A DNA stretch of 20,138 nt from Phycisphaeraceae bacterium (lineage in GTDB: Bacteria > Planctomycetota > Phycisphaerae > Phycisphaerales > Phycisphaeraceae), in contig PUNN01000061.1 of NCBI GenBank assembly GCA_003552605.1, forward strand, positions 1 to 20,138, read 5' to 3'. Numbering within the stretch: the stretch's first letter is position 1; each line of letters begins with the position of its first letter. The notes under the pieces were generated by a model. That model saw only the letters and a list, made by a program, of their open reading frames with translations. It had not been told where the DNA came from and did not search any database. Shown one piece after another: positions 1-8,734 of the stretch. Both the position numbers and the translations under genes were made by a program.

Positions 1-68
1 AGACAGCCCGCTGGCCATGCCAGCCAGCCTTCTCTGGATACAAAGGGAGCCCGCGCCGAGTGTCATGC
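1..68 (-). repeat. Partial dispersed GC-rich repeat at window edge
   Basis: Read on the minus strand, positions 68-49 give GCATGACACTCGGCGCGGGC, close to the motif at 19932-19950. Further along (29-5) the minus strand reads GGCTGGCTG, then a short spacer, then CAGCGGGCT. These are the same two blocks that form one arm of the palindrome at 19963-19983. The order of blocks is the same in both places, so this is probably another copy of the same intergenic element, running off the left window edge. The interior between the blocks is not conserved. Function is unknown. Confidence 0.5.
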
Positions 69-170
69 ACCCGGGAGCAGGTTGAATCTGGCGTCCGGCT
101 GCTCCATCCCATCGACGATTCGGACTGTCCCTCACCGGCAGGACCCGTTTGCCAATGGCCGTGGTAAGCA

Positions 171-662
171 TCAGCGTCCGAAATCCCGGAACAGCACCAT
201 GGCGATCATCCCGGCCAACGGGGGAAACAGCAGCGTGCAGACGAGGCGGATGGCTGTCAGCCGCCAGCCGAGGATGCCGATTTCCATCGGCAGGCGGTTG
301 ATGGACCACAGCGACCACGCGGTGAGAAACGCCACCAGCGGCCCCACCCCGGCACCGCCGCGGAAGAGGCCAGCCACGATGGGCAGGCTCACGAACGGTC
401 CGCCGGGACAGAGCGCCCCGGCAATGCTCGCGATGCCGATGCCGCGAAGGCCGGCCTCATCGCTGAGCCAGTTGCGAATGATTGTCTCGGGCATGAGCAC
501 CTGCACCAGGCCTGCGACGAGGAACGCCATGACAAGCAAGGGCAGGACGGAGACGGTCAGTTCACCTGAAGCGCGCAGTCCTTCCCAATGACGGCCCTGT
601 TGCCAGGCCAGCACCAGCAGAACCAGCGCCAATGCGCCCATGATGAGCGTGGGCACGAGCAT
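171..662 (-). CDS. Half-size permease (ArsP/YraQ-like, COG0701 type)
   Basis: This is a small inner-membrane protein of 163 residues with about five hydrophobic segments (roughly 1-19, 36-56, 75-97, 105-123 and 137-158). The glycine- and proline-rich stretch GALCPGGPFVSLPIVAGLF followed by GPLVAFLTAWSLW resembles the signature of the permease family that includes ArsP and YraQ. Those proteins are about twice this length, so this is a single repeat unit and may work as a dimer or with a partner half. I chose ATG at 662 because AGGAAAGG lies 7 nt upstream; an in-frame ATG at 689 lacks such a site. It is the last gene of the efflux group, 122 bp after the PII-like gene, so co-transcription is plausible. 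The substrate is unknown; metal or metalloid export would fit the context but is only inference. Confidence 0.6.
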   Translation of the reverse strand: MLVPTLIMGALALVLLVLAWQQGRHWEGLRASGELTVSVLPLLVMAFLVAGLVQVLMPETIIRNWLSDEAGLRGIGIASIAGALCPGGPFVSLPIVAGLFRGGAGVGPLVAFLTAWSLWSINRLPMEIGILGWRLTAIRLVCTLLFPPLAGMIAMVLFRDFGR

Positions 663-784
663 GGAGGAGCCTTTCCTGATCGTCATCATCAGCCGGGGGT
701 ATACAGGGAGGCAATGGCAGGTGGTGAAAACGCCTCACTGGACGTCGCCGAGCCCTGGGACAGAGCCGGTGAGACGCAGTTCCG

Positions 785-1087
785 CTATATCTCTTCGTGC
801 AGGCGACGCTCGATGGGCATGACCAGCGCCTGGAGATGGCGATGGGCCGGCTTCTGTTCGCGAAACGCGGCGAGGTCGGCAAGCAGCGGCTCCACACGGT
901 CATCGGTGGTCACCACCTGCATGACGGTCCCACTGCCCGGGTGGACCTGCGTGCCGAAGTGCTTGCCGTCAAGGTCGCGTGACTCGATCATCGAATACCT
1001 TACGTACTCGGTGATGCCGTGGCTGTCGACCAGCCGTTCGAGGGCCTCGGCATACTCAAAGTGGAAGATGATCTGAACCAGTTTCAT
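785..1087 (-). CDS. Small PII-like protein linked to RND transporter
   Basis: This 100-residue soluble protein has an alternating beta-alpha-beta pattern (KLVQIIFHF, helix, TEYVRYSMIES, a glycine-rich loop, GTVMQVVTT, helix, HLQALVMPI). That fits a ferredoxin-like or PII-type fold. The loop at about 37-53 (ESRDLDGKHFGTQVHPG) sits where the PII T-loop would be. Small PII-like proteins encoded next to RND pumps are known (the PII-NG group and the PG0541 transporter-associated family), and this is my best match, though without alignment it is tentative. Its ATG overlaps the RND stop by ATGA, and GGGAG lies 7 nt upstream, so translation is probably coupled to the pump. A sensory or modulating role on the pump is inference. 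The classic PII uridylylation tyrosine is not recognisable. Confidence 0.55.
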   Translation of the reverse strand: MKLVQIIFHFEYAEALERLVDSHGITEYVRYSMIESRDLDGKHFGTQVHPGSGTVMQVVTTDDRVEPLLADLAAFREQKPAHRHLQALVMPIERRLHEEI

Positions 1088-4000
1088 CCGGAAGCTCCCA
1101 AAGCCGGCCGGGATGGCACGCCCGCTTCACCCTCACCGCCGGTGAAGGCTCGCAGGATAACCTGCTGCACCCGGTCCATCAGCGTATACGCCACGGGAAT
1201 GACCACCAGCGTCAATGCGGTGGCACCGATGAGGCCCGCGGCGACGCTGATGCCCAGCGGGGACCGTGCTTCACCCCCGGCGCCAAGGCCGAGTGCGATC
1301 GGTGTCATGCCCAGGATCGTCGAGCAGGCGGTCATTACCACGGGGCGGAAACGTTCGCGCGCGGCCTCGTAGGCCGCCTCCTTCACCGGCCGGCCGCGTC
1401 GGACCAGCACGTTGGTGTAGTCGATCAGCAGAATCGAGTTCTTGCTGACCAGCCCCATCAGCATGATCAATCCGATAAAGGCGTAGACGTTCAAAGGCAT
1501 GCCCAGTGCCCAGAGCGAGCCAAAGGCGCCGATTGTCGCCAGTGGCAGGGCAAGCATGATCGTGAACGGATAGAAGAACGATTCGAACTGCGCCGCCAGC
1601 ACCAGGTAGATGAACACGATGGCCATGATAATGGTAAGCGTCAGGTAGTAGAAGGACTCTTCTAGTACCTGCGACTGCCCTGTCAGTTCGTAGTCCGTGC
1701 CTGGCGGCAGCGTGGCAGCGAGATAATCCTCGAGCTTGTCCACCGCATCGCCGAGGGCCACACCGGGTGGATTCGAGGCCGACAGTGTCGCCGAGCGAAG
1801 CCGGTTGAGGCGGTTGATCTCATTGGGGCCGATGCTTTCCACCGTATGCCCAAGGTTCTCCATGGGGATCAGATCCCCATTCTGCGACCGCACGTAGAGG
1901 TTGCCGAGCACATCGGGTGTGAGCTCGCCGCGGCCGATGATATCCATCATCACCGGGTAGCGCTCGGCGGCACGCTCGATCTGTGAGACCTCGACGTTGC
2001 CGAACAGGTAACGCTTGGCCTGGTTGACCGCGGCGGCCGAGATGCCCATCTCAACGATGCGCTCGCGGTCGGGGATGAAATCGAGGCGCGGGTTGTCAAG
2101 CTCGAGATTCGAGCGAACGCCGACGAATTCGGGTTGACGTTCCATCCATTCGAGGACCCCCGCCTGCTGCTCGGCAAGCTGGTCGAGGTCCGGGTTACGA
2201 ATGGCCACCTCAACAGGTGAGCCCCCGATCCCGCCCGGGGTCAGTTCGCGGACGAAGACGCGGCCGTCGGTCAGGTCATTGAACTGTTCACGCAACCGCT
2301 GCATCACCTCGCTTTGATGTGCTTCCCGCTCAGTGCGCGGCGTCATGGAGACAAACGCCATGCCACTGCTCGGCGAGCCCGGCCCACCGCGGCCGAGACC
2401 GATGGCCAGAAACTGCCCGGTCACCTCTGGCGTGTCGTCAAGGATCGCTTCAATCTTGCGCGCAAAACGGTCCGTCTCGTTCAAGGTGCTGCCCCGTGGG
2501 GTCTCGAAGATGATCATGAACTGGGCGCGATCCTCATCGGGGGCGAACTCGCGCGAGGTCTCGCTGAGGGCCAGCAAACCAATGCCGAACGCGCCGATCC
2601 CGACCACCACCGTGAATGCGCGATGGTTCAGCGCGCCGCGCAGCAACCAGGCATACGCTGACTCGATGGCTTTCAGATGCCGCTCGGACATGCGGAACAG
2701 CCAGCCATGCTCCTGCGGTGGCCGCAGCAGCCGTGAACACACCATCGGGCTGAGCGTCAGCGCCACGAATGTCGAGGCGAATACCGTCATCGCCACCGTG
2801 ATGCCGAACTCGAAGAAGAACCGGCCGATGATACCGCCCGTGAATGCCACGGGAATGAACACCGCACCGAGGGCGAGGGAGTTGGCAATGGCGGGAAACG
2901 CCACCTCCGTGGTTCCCACGCGCGCAGCCGCCCGGGGTTCAGCGCCCTGCTCGAGATGTCTGTAGGTGCGTTCCAGAACCACGATCGCATCGTCAACCAC
3001 AATGCCGATGACCAGGATCAACCCGAGCATTGTCAAGACATTGACCGAAAAGCCCAGCACATGGATCACCGCCAGACCGATCAGCAGCGATGTGGGAATG
3101 GCGATAGCGACCACGATCGTTCCCCGGCCGGAGCGCAGGAAAGCGAGCACCACCAGGACAACAAGGCTTGCAGCGATCAATACCGTCCATTGAAGGTCCG
3201 CGATGCTTTCCTGGATGAACTCGGACTGGTCTGCCGCGATGCGATATTCCAGCCCCGGGGGAAACGCCTCCTCGAGTTCGGCCAACTGGCGGCGGACCGA
3301 GCGCGCAAGCTCGACGGTGTTGGCTCCGGTCTGCCTGACAATGCCCATGCCCACCGCGATCTCGCCCGAGTACCGGCCGAGTTGGCGGTCATTCTCAATA
3401 CCATCGATCGCTTCGCCCACGTCGCCGATACGCACGGCGGCGCCATTGCGATAGGTGATGACAAGGTCATTGAACGGCTCGGCATCACTGAAACGACTCA
3501 GCGAGCGGATCAGCAACTCCCGCCGGGAGCCTTCCAGCCGGCCCACCGGTGTGTCGAGGTTGTTGCGCTGGATCGTGTCGACCACTTGCTCGGGGGTAAT
3601 CTGGTGGGCCGCCAGTCGCTCGGGATCAAGCCGAACGCGGACAGCCGGGTCACGCGCCCCGCCGACCTGGATGCGCCCCACGCCGCGGATCGTCTCGAGC
3701 TGTTGCTTGAGCGTGTTCTCGGCGTAGTCGGTCAGGCGCTGTTCATCCCAGCGTTCATCGCCGGTTAACGTCACCCACATGATCGCCTGCGCATCAAGAT
3801 CAAGCTTGCGGACGATCGGCGCCTCGGCATCATCGGGCAGGCGGCGCCGCGCTCGCTCCACGGCATCACGAACGTCCTGGGCCGCCACGTCCACATCGCG
3901 CCACAACTCGAACTCGGCGGTAACCGATCCCGTATCCTGCCGCGCGGTCGACATCAGCTCGTTCAACCCCTCGATGGCATTGATCTCTTCCTCAAGCGGG

Positions 4001-4191
4001 TCGAGCACTTCCGTCTCGATCACTTCCGGTGAGGCGCCGGGCAGCACGACGTTGACGCTGACGATGGGAAAGTCGATGTCGGGATTTTCCTGAACGGGCA
4101 TGTTCAGAAAACCCCACACACCGAATATGCCCAGGATCACGAAGATCACGATCGCGAGCACGGGGCGGCGGATGAAGAAATTCCAGATCAT
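1084..4191 (-). CDS. RND efflux transporter permease, HAE1 family
   Basis: This is a full-length (1035 aa) inner-membrane proton-driven pump of the AcrB/MexB type, expected to form a trimer and export hydrophobic or amphiphilic compounds. The first transmembrane helix (about 9-30) is followed by a large periplasmic loop, helices 2-6 (about 335-490), a second periplasmic loop, and the last helices (about 850-1005). The proton-relay Asp pair is in GIVVDDAIVVLE (D400, D401), and the partner Lys is in GLVSKNSILLIDY (K917). This aspartate pair favours HAE1 over other RND groups. The start ATG has AGGA about 9 nt upstream. It lies 33 bp after the fusion-protein gene and overlaps the PII-like gene by 4 nt. 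No TolC-like gene follows, so an outer-membrane channel encoded elsewhere is presumably used. The substrate cannot be told from sequence. Confidence 0.93.
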   Translation of the reverse strand: MIWNFFIRRPVLAIVIFVILGIFGVWGFLNMPVQENPDIDFPIVSVNVVLPGASPEVIETEVLDPLEEEINAIEGLNELMSTARQDTGSVTAEFELWRDVDVAAQDVRDAVERARRRLPDDAEAPIVRKLDLDAQAIMWVTLTGDERWDEQRLTDYAENTLKQQLETIRGVGRIQVGGARDPAVRVRLDPERLAAHQITPEQVVDTIQRNNLDTPVGRLEGSRRELLIRSLSRFSDAEPFNDLVITYRNGAAVRIGDVGEAIDGIENDRQLGRYSGEIAVGMGIVRQTGANTVELARSVRRQLAELEEAFPPGLEYRIAADQSEFIQESIADLQWTVLIAASLVVLVVLAFLRSGRGTIVVAIAIPTSLLIGLAVIHVLGFSVNVLTMLGLILVIGIVVDDAIVVLERTYRHLEQGAEPRAAARVGTTEVAFPAIANSLALGAVFIPVAFTGGIIGRFFFEFGITVAMTVFASTFVALTLSPMVCSRLLRPPQEHGWLFRMSERHLKAIESAYAWLLRGALNHRAFTVVVGIGAFGIGLLALSETSREFAPDEDRAQFMIIFETPRGSTLNETDRFARKIEAILDDTPEVTGQFLAIGLGRGGPGSPSSGMAFVSMTPRTEREAHQSEVMQRLREQFNDLTDGRVFVRELTPGGIGGSPVEVAIRNPDLDQLAEQQAGVLEWMERQPEFVGVRSNLELDNPRLDFIPDRERIVEMGISAAAVNQAKRYLFGNVEVSQIERAAERYPVMMDIIGRGELTPDVLGNLYVRSQNGDLIPMENLGHTVESIGPNEINRLNRLRSATLSASNPPGVALGDAVDKLEDYLAATLPPGTDYELTGQSQVLEESFYYLTLTIIMAIVFIYLVLAAQFESFFYPFTIMLALPLATIGAFGSLWALGMPLNVYAFIGLIMLMGLVSKNSILLIDYTNVLVRRGRPVKEAAYEAARERFRPVVMTACSTILGMTPIALGLGAGGEARSPLGISVAAGLIGATALTLVVIPVAYTLMDRVQQVILRAFTGGEGEAGVPSRPALGASG

Positions 4192-4224
4192 TGCACGAAT
4201 TCCTGCGTATGCCGGGAACGAGGC

Positions 4225-5601
4225 TCAGCCTTGTGGTGGCTCCATGGCTGGGGCGGTATCTTCCAGCCACCCGCTCTCATGGGCTTCAATGACCCGGACG
4301 GGGTCACCATCGTCGACTTGCATGTGGCCGAGTCGTACGATTGTCTCTCCCGGTTCAAGGCCCGATTCGATTTCGATCAGGTCCTGCTGACGCAACCCGA
4401 TACGGACAGACCGGGCAACTGCGCGCGGCTCACTACCCTCATCTTCCTCGACCACGAAAACCATGTGCCCCTCACGCGTACCGATGAGTGCCTCCTCGGG
4501 AATCACCGGCCGGTCCTCGCGCGTGGCGATGACCACGCTTGCCGCGGCGAATGCCCCGGGCTTGAGCCGGTGATCCGGGTTGGCCACGCGGGCGCGCACC
4601 TCGAAAGTGCGGGTGGCACGCTCGATCGAGGGGCTGACGTAGCGAACTTCGCCCTCGAAAGGCTCATCGGGGTATGCCGCCACCATCAACTCAACGGGCT
4701 GCCCACGCCGCACACGGCCCGTGTAGCGCTCTGGAACACCAAAGGTGATTTCAAGTGGATCAATCTGGTAAAGCGTGGCCAGCACGTCGCCCACGGTGAG
4801 GTAGGTGCCCGGATCAAGCCGCCGCGCACTGATGATGCCATCAAAGGGGGCATGAATGCGGGTGTCAGCGATGTCCTCCTCGATGATCGACAACTCGGCT
4901 TGCAGGCGCCGTACATCGGCCGCCGCCGAATCGTAATCGGCCCGTGCCTGGTCGAGTTCATCATCCGTGGCCGCCTGGCGCTCATGCAGGTCTCGTGCGC
5001 GGCGGAAGCGGATGCGCTCGCTGAGCAGCCGCGCCTCGGCCGACTCCAACGCAGCCTGTGCGCTCGCCCGCTGGTGTTGCAGCTTGCGCCCATCGAGCTC
5101 AAACAGCAGTTGCCCCTGTTCGACCATCCCGCCTTCGTCGAAGTTGACCGAGATCAGCCGTCCAGCCTGCTCGGGCTTGAGATCGACCTGCTGGATCGTC
5201 CGCAACGTCCCGACGCCACGAACCCGCTGGTGCAGCTCGGTTGCGACCACCTTGGCGGTTTCCACCGCCGGGGCACGCTGCTCGGCCTGTCCACCTCTCT
5301 CCTGTTGATCGTTACCCCCCACCGCGCCGCTACCGATGATGATGCCGGTCGCAAGCAGGAGCAGCGTGACAAGCACAGTCCAAGGGTTGAACACAAACCG
5401 TCCGATGCCTCGGCGCTGGTTGCCATCTGCACCTGCGGCCGGCGCGGGCATGGCTGAGGAGTTCTGCTGGTTCCCGGCGCCATTGCCGCTGACCGGTGTG
5501 GCGGGCGGGGTGGAGGTGGGCATATCTGCCTCGCTTGCGCGCTGCTGGTCAGACGGCGGATACGATGGCGCCTGGTGTGGATGTTGCTGGGTCCGACTCA
5601 T
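4225..5601 (-). CDS. RND periplasmic adaptor (membrane fusion protein)
   Basis: This 458-residue adaptor should link the inner-membrane RND pump to an outer-membrane channel. Residues 1 to about 70 are rich in Pro, Gln, Ser and Ala and probably cytoplasmic; they are an unusual extension. One membrane anchor follows (about 74-97), then the first half of the lipoyl/barrel-sandwich domain (about 112-172), a coiled-coil hairpin (about 173-247), the second lipoyl half starting at APFDG (251-255), the beta-barrel, and a membrane-proximal domain. It has no lipobox cysteine, so anchoring is by the helix. The start ATG overlaps the stop of the upstream tetR gene by ATGA and has a strong GGGAGGGGAG site upstream. 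Many Met-free Pro-rich residues precede the anchor, so a shorter start is possible (Met27), but the ribosome site favours the long form. Confidence 0.88.
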   Translation of the reverse strand: MSRTQQHPHQAPSYPPSDQQRASEADMPTSTPPATPVSGNGAGNQQNSSAMPAPAAGADGNQRRGIGRFVFNPWTVLVTLLLLATGIIIGSGAVGGNDQQERGGQAEQRAPAVETAKVVATELHQRVRGVGTLRTIQQVDLKPEQAGRLISVNFDEGGMVEQGQLLFELDGRKLQHQRASAQAALESAEARLLSERIRFRRARDLHERQAATDDELDQARADYDSAAADVRRLQAELSIIEEDIADTRIHAPFDGIISARRLDPGTYLTVGDVLATLYQIDPLEITFGVPERYTGRVRRGQPVELMVAAYPDEPFEGEVRYVSPSIERATRTFEVRARVANPDHRLKPGAFAAASVVIATREDRPVIPEEALIGTREGHMVFVVEEDEGSEPRAVARSVRIGLRQQDLIEIESGLEPGETIVRLGHMQVDDGDPVRVIEAHESGWLEDTAPAMEPPQG

Positions 5602-6371
5602 TGGGGGCTCCCCTCCCTGTCGCCGGGGCGGTCGCTTGCGGGCGCGAGAATGCCGTGAAAGATCACATCAAGGATTTCCGCAGCCTGCAGTTGGAATGAC
5701 TTGCGCCGCCCGGCGAAGTGGTTGGTGAAGATCGTGCCGTAGAGGGTGTCGCCGATGACATCGAGCGGCCCGTCAAGCGGCATCCGGCGAATGCGGCCTT
5801 CGTCCATCATCTGCGCGAACAGTGCCCGCCACCGCTGCTGTCCGGCCTCGCAATAGTCGAAATAGGTGGGCCGCTTGCGTTCCTTGAACTCGCTGCGCTC
5901 GACGATGATCAGCTCGATCACCTCGGGGTGCTGATCGAAGTAGGCGCAGTAGGCGTAGACCGCCGCCTCGATCTGCTTGAGCGGATCGGACTCTGCGGTG
6001 GTGGCAGACTCGATGGCCTGTCGCAGCCGTCGCATCCCACGGTCGACGGTCTCGAGAAACAGGCCCTCCTTGCTTGGGAAGTAGCGGTAGACCGTCCCCT
6101 TGCCGATCCCGAGGCGGTCGGCAATGACCTGCACATCGGTCTGGCGATAGCCGAACTCAGCGAACACGCAGGTGGCCATATCGAGAATCTGCTCACGCCG
6201 GCTCTCAGCAACATCGCATGACGGGTCGCCCTGGCCTTGCCCAGTCGAGGAACTCTGGGCGACCTCGTCGGCGGGCGCGGGGGCGCCTGGTGCCGGGACG
6301 GCTGACTCATCGGGCCCTGTTGATGACTGTGTCCGGCTCATGTTGATCCAGTCCAGATCGTTGGCGGCCAT
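5598..6371 (-). CDS. TetR/AcrR-family transcriptional regulator
   Basis: This is a DNA-binding repressor, likely controlling the downstream efflux operon. The helix-turn-helix is clear at about residues 58-105 (SRREQILDMATCVFAEFGY, then TDVQVIADRLGIGKGTVYRYFPSKEGLF), with a ligand-binding helical domain after it. The family usually starts a few residues before this helix; here there is an acidic, Pro/Ala/Ser-rich extension of about 55 residues. The start is uncertain: the ATG at 6371 has no ribosome site, while the in-frame ATG at 6341 (residue 11) has GGA 5 nt upstream and may be the true one. The gene overlaps the adaptor gene by 4 nt and is first in the operon, so it may autoregulate. No operator palindrome was recognised with confidence. 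The ligand is unknown. Confidence 0.88.
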   Translation of the reverse strand: MAANDLDWINMSRTQSSTGPDESAVPAPGAPAPADEVAQSSSTGQGQGDPSCDVAESRREQILDMATCVFAEFGYRQTDVQVIADRLGIGKGTVYRYFPSKEGLFLETVDRGMRRLRQAIESATTAESDPLKQIEAAVYAYCAYFDQHPEVIELIIVERSEFKERKRPTYFDYCEAGQQRWRALFAQMMDEGRIRRMPLDGPLDVIGDTLYGTIFTNHFAGRRKSFQLQAAEILDVIFHGILAPASDRPGDREGSPQ

Positions 6372-6866
6372 CGGCCGCGGGTGGGCGTGAACCGCCTCGC
6401 ATCACCGCATTTGGGCGGTGCATCTGGTCCAGTGGAATGGGCCAGAACCCTTGGCGGTGGTGATCGGTCAGTTTGGACCGCTGGGGGTGGGGCAGGAGGG
6501 ACGGACGCGCCCGTCCGCCCCCTGATTGTTAGAGCCCATCCGCCAACAGTCAAATCAACCGCCGCTTACCACCAATCCGAGCGCTCATAGCGGACGAGCG
6601 AGGTGGTATCCGGCCAAGAGCCGTGGCGGCACGTGACGGCATGTTCGCCCCGTGCTGGTTCCGGGGGTCAGGCCCACGGCGATACAAGGCCTGCCCCGCA
6701 GCAGCGCGGATGGACCATCCCTTCAAACATGAACGCGACAGATGCCACCGGCATCCGCAGTGGCGGTGGTAAGGGGCGACATCTCGGCCCGCGAGGCGCC
6801 TTGCCGCCCTTGAGCCGTCGGGCACAACGGTGGGGCGCCGGTGTCGCGCCCCGCCCGGCGGCTGGG
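6372..6866. other. Intergenic region between thiC and tetR
   Basis: This 495 bp stretch separates the end of thiC from the start of tetR, both on the minus strand. It should hold the thiC 3' end and the promoter of the efflux operon. I see no convincing gene: the open frames here are short and lack family features. A stem-loop is present at 6498-6521. A weak promoter-like pair on the minus strand (TTGACT at 6554-6549, then TAACAA about 16 nt on) is the only candidate for the tetR operon and is poor at the -10. No T-rich terminator follows thiC. Confidence 0.5.
6498..6521. other. GC-rich stem-loop downstream of thiC
   Basis: CGGACG (6502-6507) pairs with CGTCCG (6512-6517) around a 4-nt loop. 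The stem extends by GGG/CCC after one mismatch. It could mark the end of the thiC transcript or a structure in the tetR leader. No run of T follows on either strand, so I do not call it a terminator. Other pairings of the same bases are possible. Confidence 0.35.
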
Positions 6867-8729
6867 TCACAGCGGCGAATCGTCCTTCGGCAGGTTATGG
6901 GCCGGCGCTGTATTGAGTTGAACCACTTTCTGCTGCTGGAGTTGCTTCGCCGTCTCCGGGTCCACGTAATCGGAGTGACAGGCGAGCTTGCCTGCCTCGT
7001 CGGTGCCGGCTTCGGCCATGGCCTCTTTCGTCTTGCTCGCAAGCCGGTGGACCTGATCCGGCGGTAGCGTGCCGCGCTGCTCGAGAATCCGTCGCTGCTC
7101 TTCGGTCAGGGCATCGGTACGCTTGGGCTTATCCCAGGCGTAGCGGCTGTCCTTGCCGGAGGCGAATTCCTGGATCTCCTTGCTGATCCGCACGCTGCAC
7201 CAGTCGTGGCCGCACATGGCGCAGAAATCGGTGTCGACGTCGAGGTCTTCATCGTGATAGGCCCGGGCCGTGTCGGGATCGAAGCTCAGCTCGAAGTGTT
7301 TCTGCCAGTTCAGCGCGGCCCGCGCCCGGGTCAGCTCATCATCACGGTCGCGGCTCTGCGGAATGCCCAGGGCCACGTCCGCGGCGTGGGCGGCGATGCG
7401 GTAGGCGATGCAGCCCTGCTTCACATCGTCCTTCTTCGGCAGGCCAAGGTGCTCCTTGGGCGTGACATAGCACAGCATCGCCGCGCCGTGGTACGCCGCC
7501 GAGGTTGCGCCGATGCAACTGGTGATGTGGTCGTATCCTGGAAAAATATCCGTCACCAGCGGCCCGAGCACGTAGAAGGGCGCCCCGTGGCACAACTGAC
7601 GCTCGAGCTTCATGTTGTATTCGATCTGGTCGAAAGGCACATGACCGGGGCCTTCGATCATTACCTGCACACCCTTGCGCCAGGCACGTTCGGTCAACTC
7701 GCCGAGCGTGCACAATTCGGCGAGCTGCGCCCGGTCCGTGGCATCGGCAAGGCCGCCGGGACGGAGTCCATCGCCAATTGAGAAGGTCACATCGTAGCGC
7801 CGCATCACATTGCAGATGTCTTCCCACAGCTCGTACATCGGGTTCTCGCGGCCGTGGTGGATCATCCACTTTGCAAGCAGCGACCCGCCGCGGCTGACGA
7901 TGCCGATCAACCGGTCCCGTACCAGTGGCAGGTGCCGATGCAGCACACCGGCATGAATGGTGAAGTAATCCACACCCTGCGCCGCCTGGTGGTGCAGTGA
8001 TTCGAGGATGTCGCTGTGGCTGAGGTCCTCGAGCCGGCGACCGATGATCATCGAGTAGATCGGGACTGTGCCGATGGGAACCTGGCTGTGGCGGATGATG
8101 GCCTCGCGGCATTCGTCGAGATTGCCCCCAGTGGACAGGTCCATCACGGTGTCCGCCCCCCAGCGCTCGGCCCATCGCAGCTTCTCCACCTCTTCATCCG
8201 TGCCGCTGGAGACGGGAGAAGCCCCCATGTTGGCGTTGACCTTGGTACGGCTGGCGCGGCCGATGGCCATGGGGTCAAGCTCATAGCCGAGATGCACCGT
8301 ATTGGCCGGAATCACCATGCGGCCGGCGGCGACCTCATCGCGCACCTGCTGCGGGCTGAGGTGGCCTTCCCGCTCGGCCACGCGCTTCATCGGCGCCGTG
8401 ATGATGCCGAGGCGGGCATGTTCGAGCTGGGTCACCGGCTCAAAGCCCTCGGGTGGAATCCATGCTTCGGCGCATTCATGATTCTCAACCGCCTCATTGC
8501 GACGCCAATCGGGAGGCATGAAGTCCCACGCCGTCTTGTCGGACGGGCCGGGCATCCCGGGCGTATCGGGTGAGCTGAAAGTCAGCGCCCCGTCACGACC
8601 GGGAGCGAGGTTCGGCTGCCGGGCGAACGAACCCGGCGTCGTCGCCGATGCATCGCTGCCGGGGTTGGCTCCGAGTGGGGGAAGTTTGTAGCGGGAATCG
8701 GCTTGGGTGGACTGGCCTGGCTGGATCAT
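6867..8729 (-). CDS. thiC: Phosphomethylpyrimidine synthase ThiC
   Basis: ThiC is a radical-SAM-type [4Fe-4S] enzyme that rearranges 5-aminoimidazole ribotide to the thiamine pyrimidine HMP-phosphate in the cytoplasm. The 620-residue product has the ThiC core (about 85-520), including VNANMGASP, DLSTGG, GDGLRPG, MIEGPGHVP and DHITSCIGATSAA. The cluster motif Cys-X2-Cys-X4-Cys is at C503, C506 and C511. I chose the ATG at 8729, with AGGGA about 8 nt upstream, because the open frame further upstream to 8900 lies inside the TPP riboswitch and is not protein. The first 60 residues are low-complexity and the last roughly 100 are a charged tail; the latter includes GKLACHSDYVD, whose role I do not know. 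Regulation is by TPP through the leader. No other thi gene is in the window. Confidence 0.95.
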   Translation of the reverse strand: MIQPGQSTQADSRYKLPPLGANPGSDASATTPGSFARQPNLAPGRDGALTFSSPDTPGMPGPSDKTAWDFMPPDWRRNEAVENHECAEAWIPPEGFEPVTQLEHARLGIITAPMKRVAEREGHLSPQQVRDEVAAGRMVIPANTVHLGYELDPMAIGRASRTKVNANMGASPVSSGTDEEVEKLRWAERWGADTVMDLSTGGNLDECREAIIRHSQVPIGTVPIYSMIIGRRLEDLSHSDILESLHHQAAQGVDYFTIHAGVLHRHLPLVRDRLIGIVSRGGSLLAKWMIHHGRENPMYELWEDICNVMRRYDVTFSIGDGLRPGGLADATDRAQLAELCTLGELTERAWRKGVQVMIEGPGHVPFDQIEYNMKLERQLCHGAPFYVLGPLVTDIFPGYDHITSCIGATSAAYHGAAMLCYVTPKEHLGLPKKDDVKQGCIAYRIAAHAADVALGIPQSRDRDDELTRARAALNWQKHFELSFDPDTARAYHDEDLDVDTDFCAMCGHDWCSVRISKEIQEFASGKDSRYAWDKPKRTDALTEEQRRILEQRGTLPPDQVHRLASKTKEAMAEAGTDEAGKLACHSDYVDPETAKQLQQQKVVQLNTAPAHNLPKDDSPL

Positions 8730-8734
8730 CAGAT

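Noticed and set aside
2956..3768. A 270-codon plus-strand frame inside the RND gene
   Set aside because: It is antisense to a conserved part of the pump and has no family features.
4231..5457. A 408-codon plus-strand open frame
   Set aside because: It is the mirror of the membrane-fusion gene, whose protein is clearly recognisable.
6550..6870. 106-codon minus-strand frame after thiC
   Set aside because: Arg/Ala/Pro-rich product without motifs and no ribosome site.
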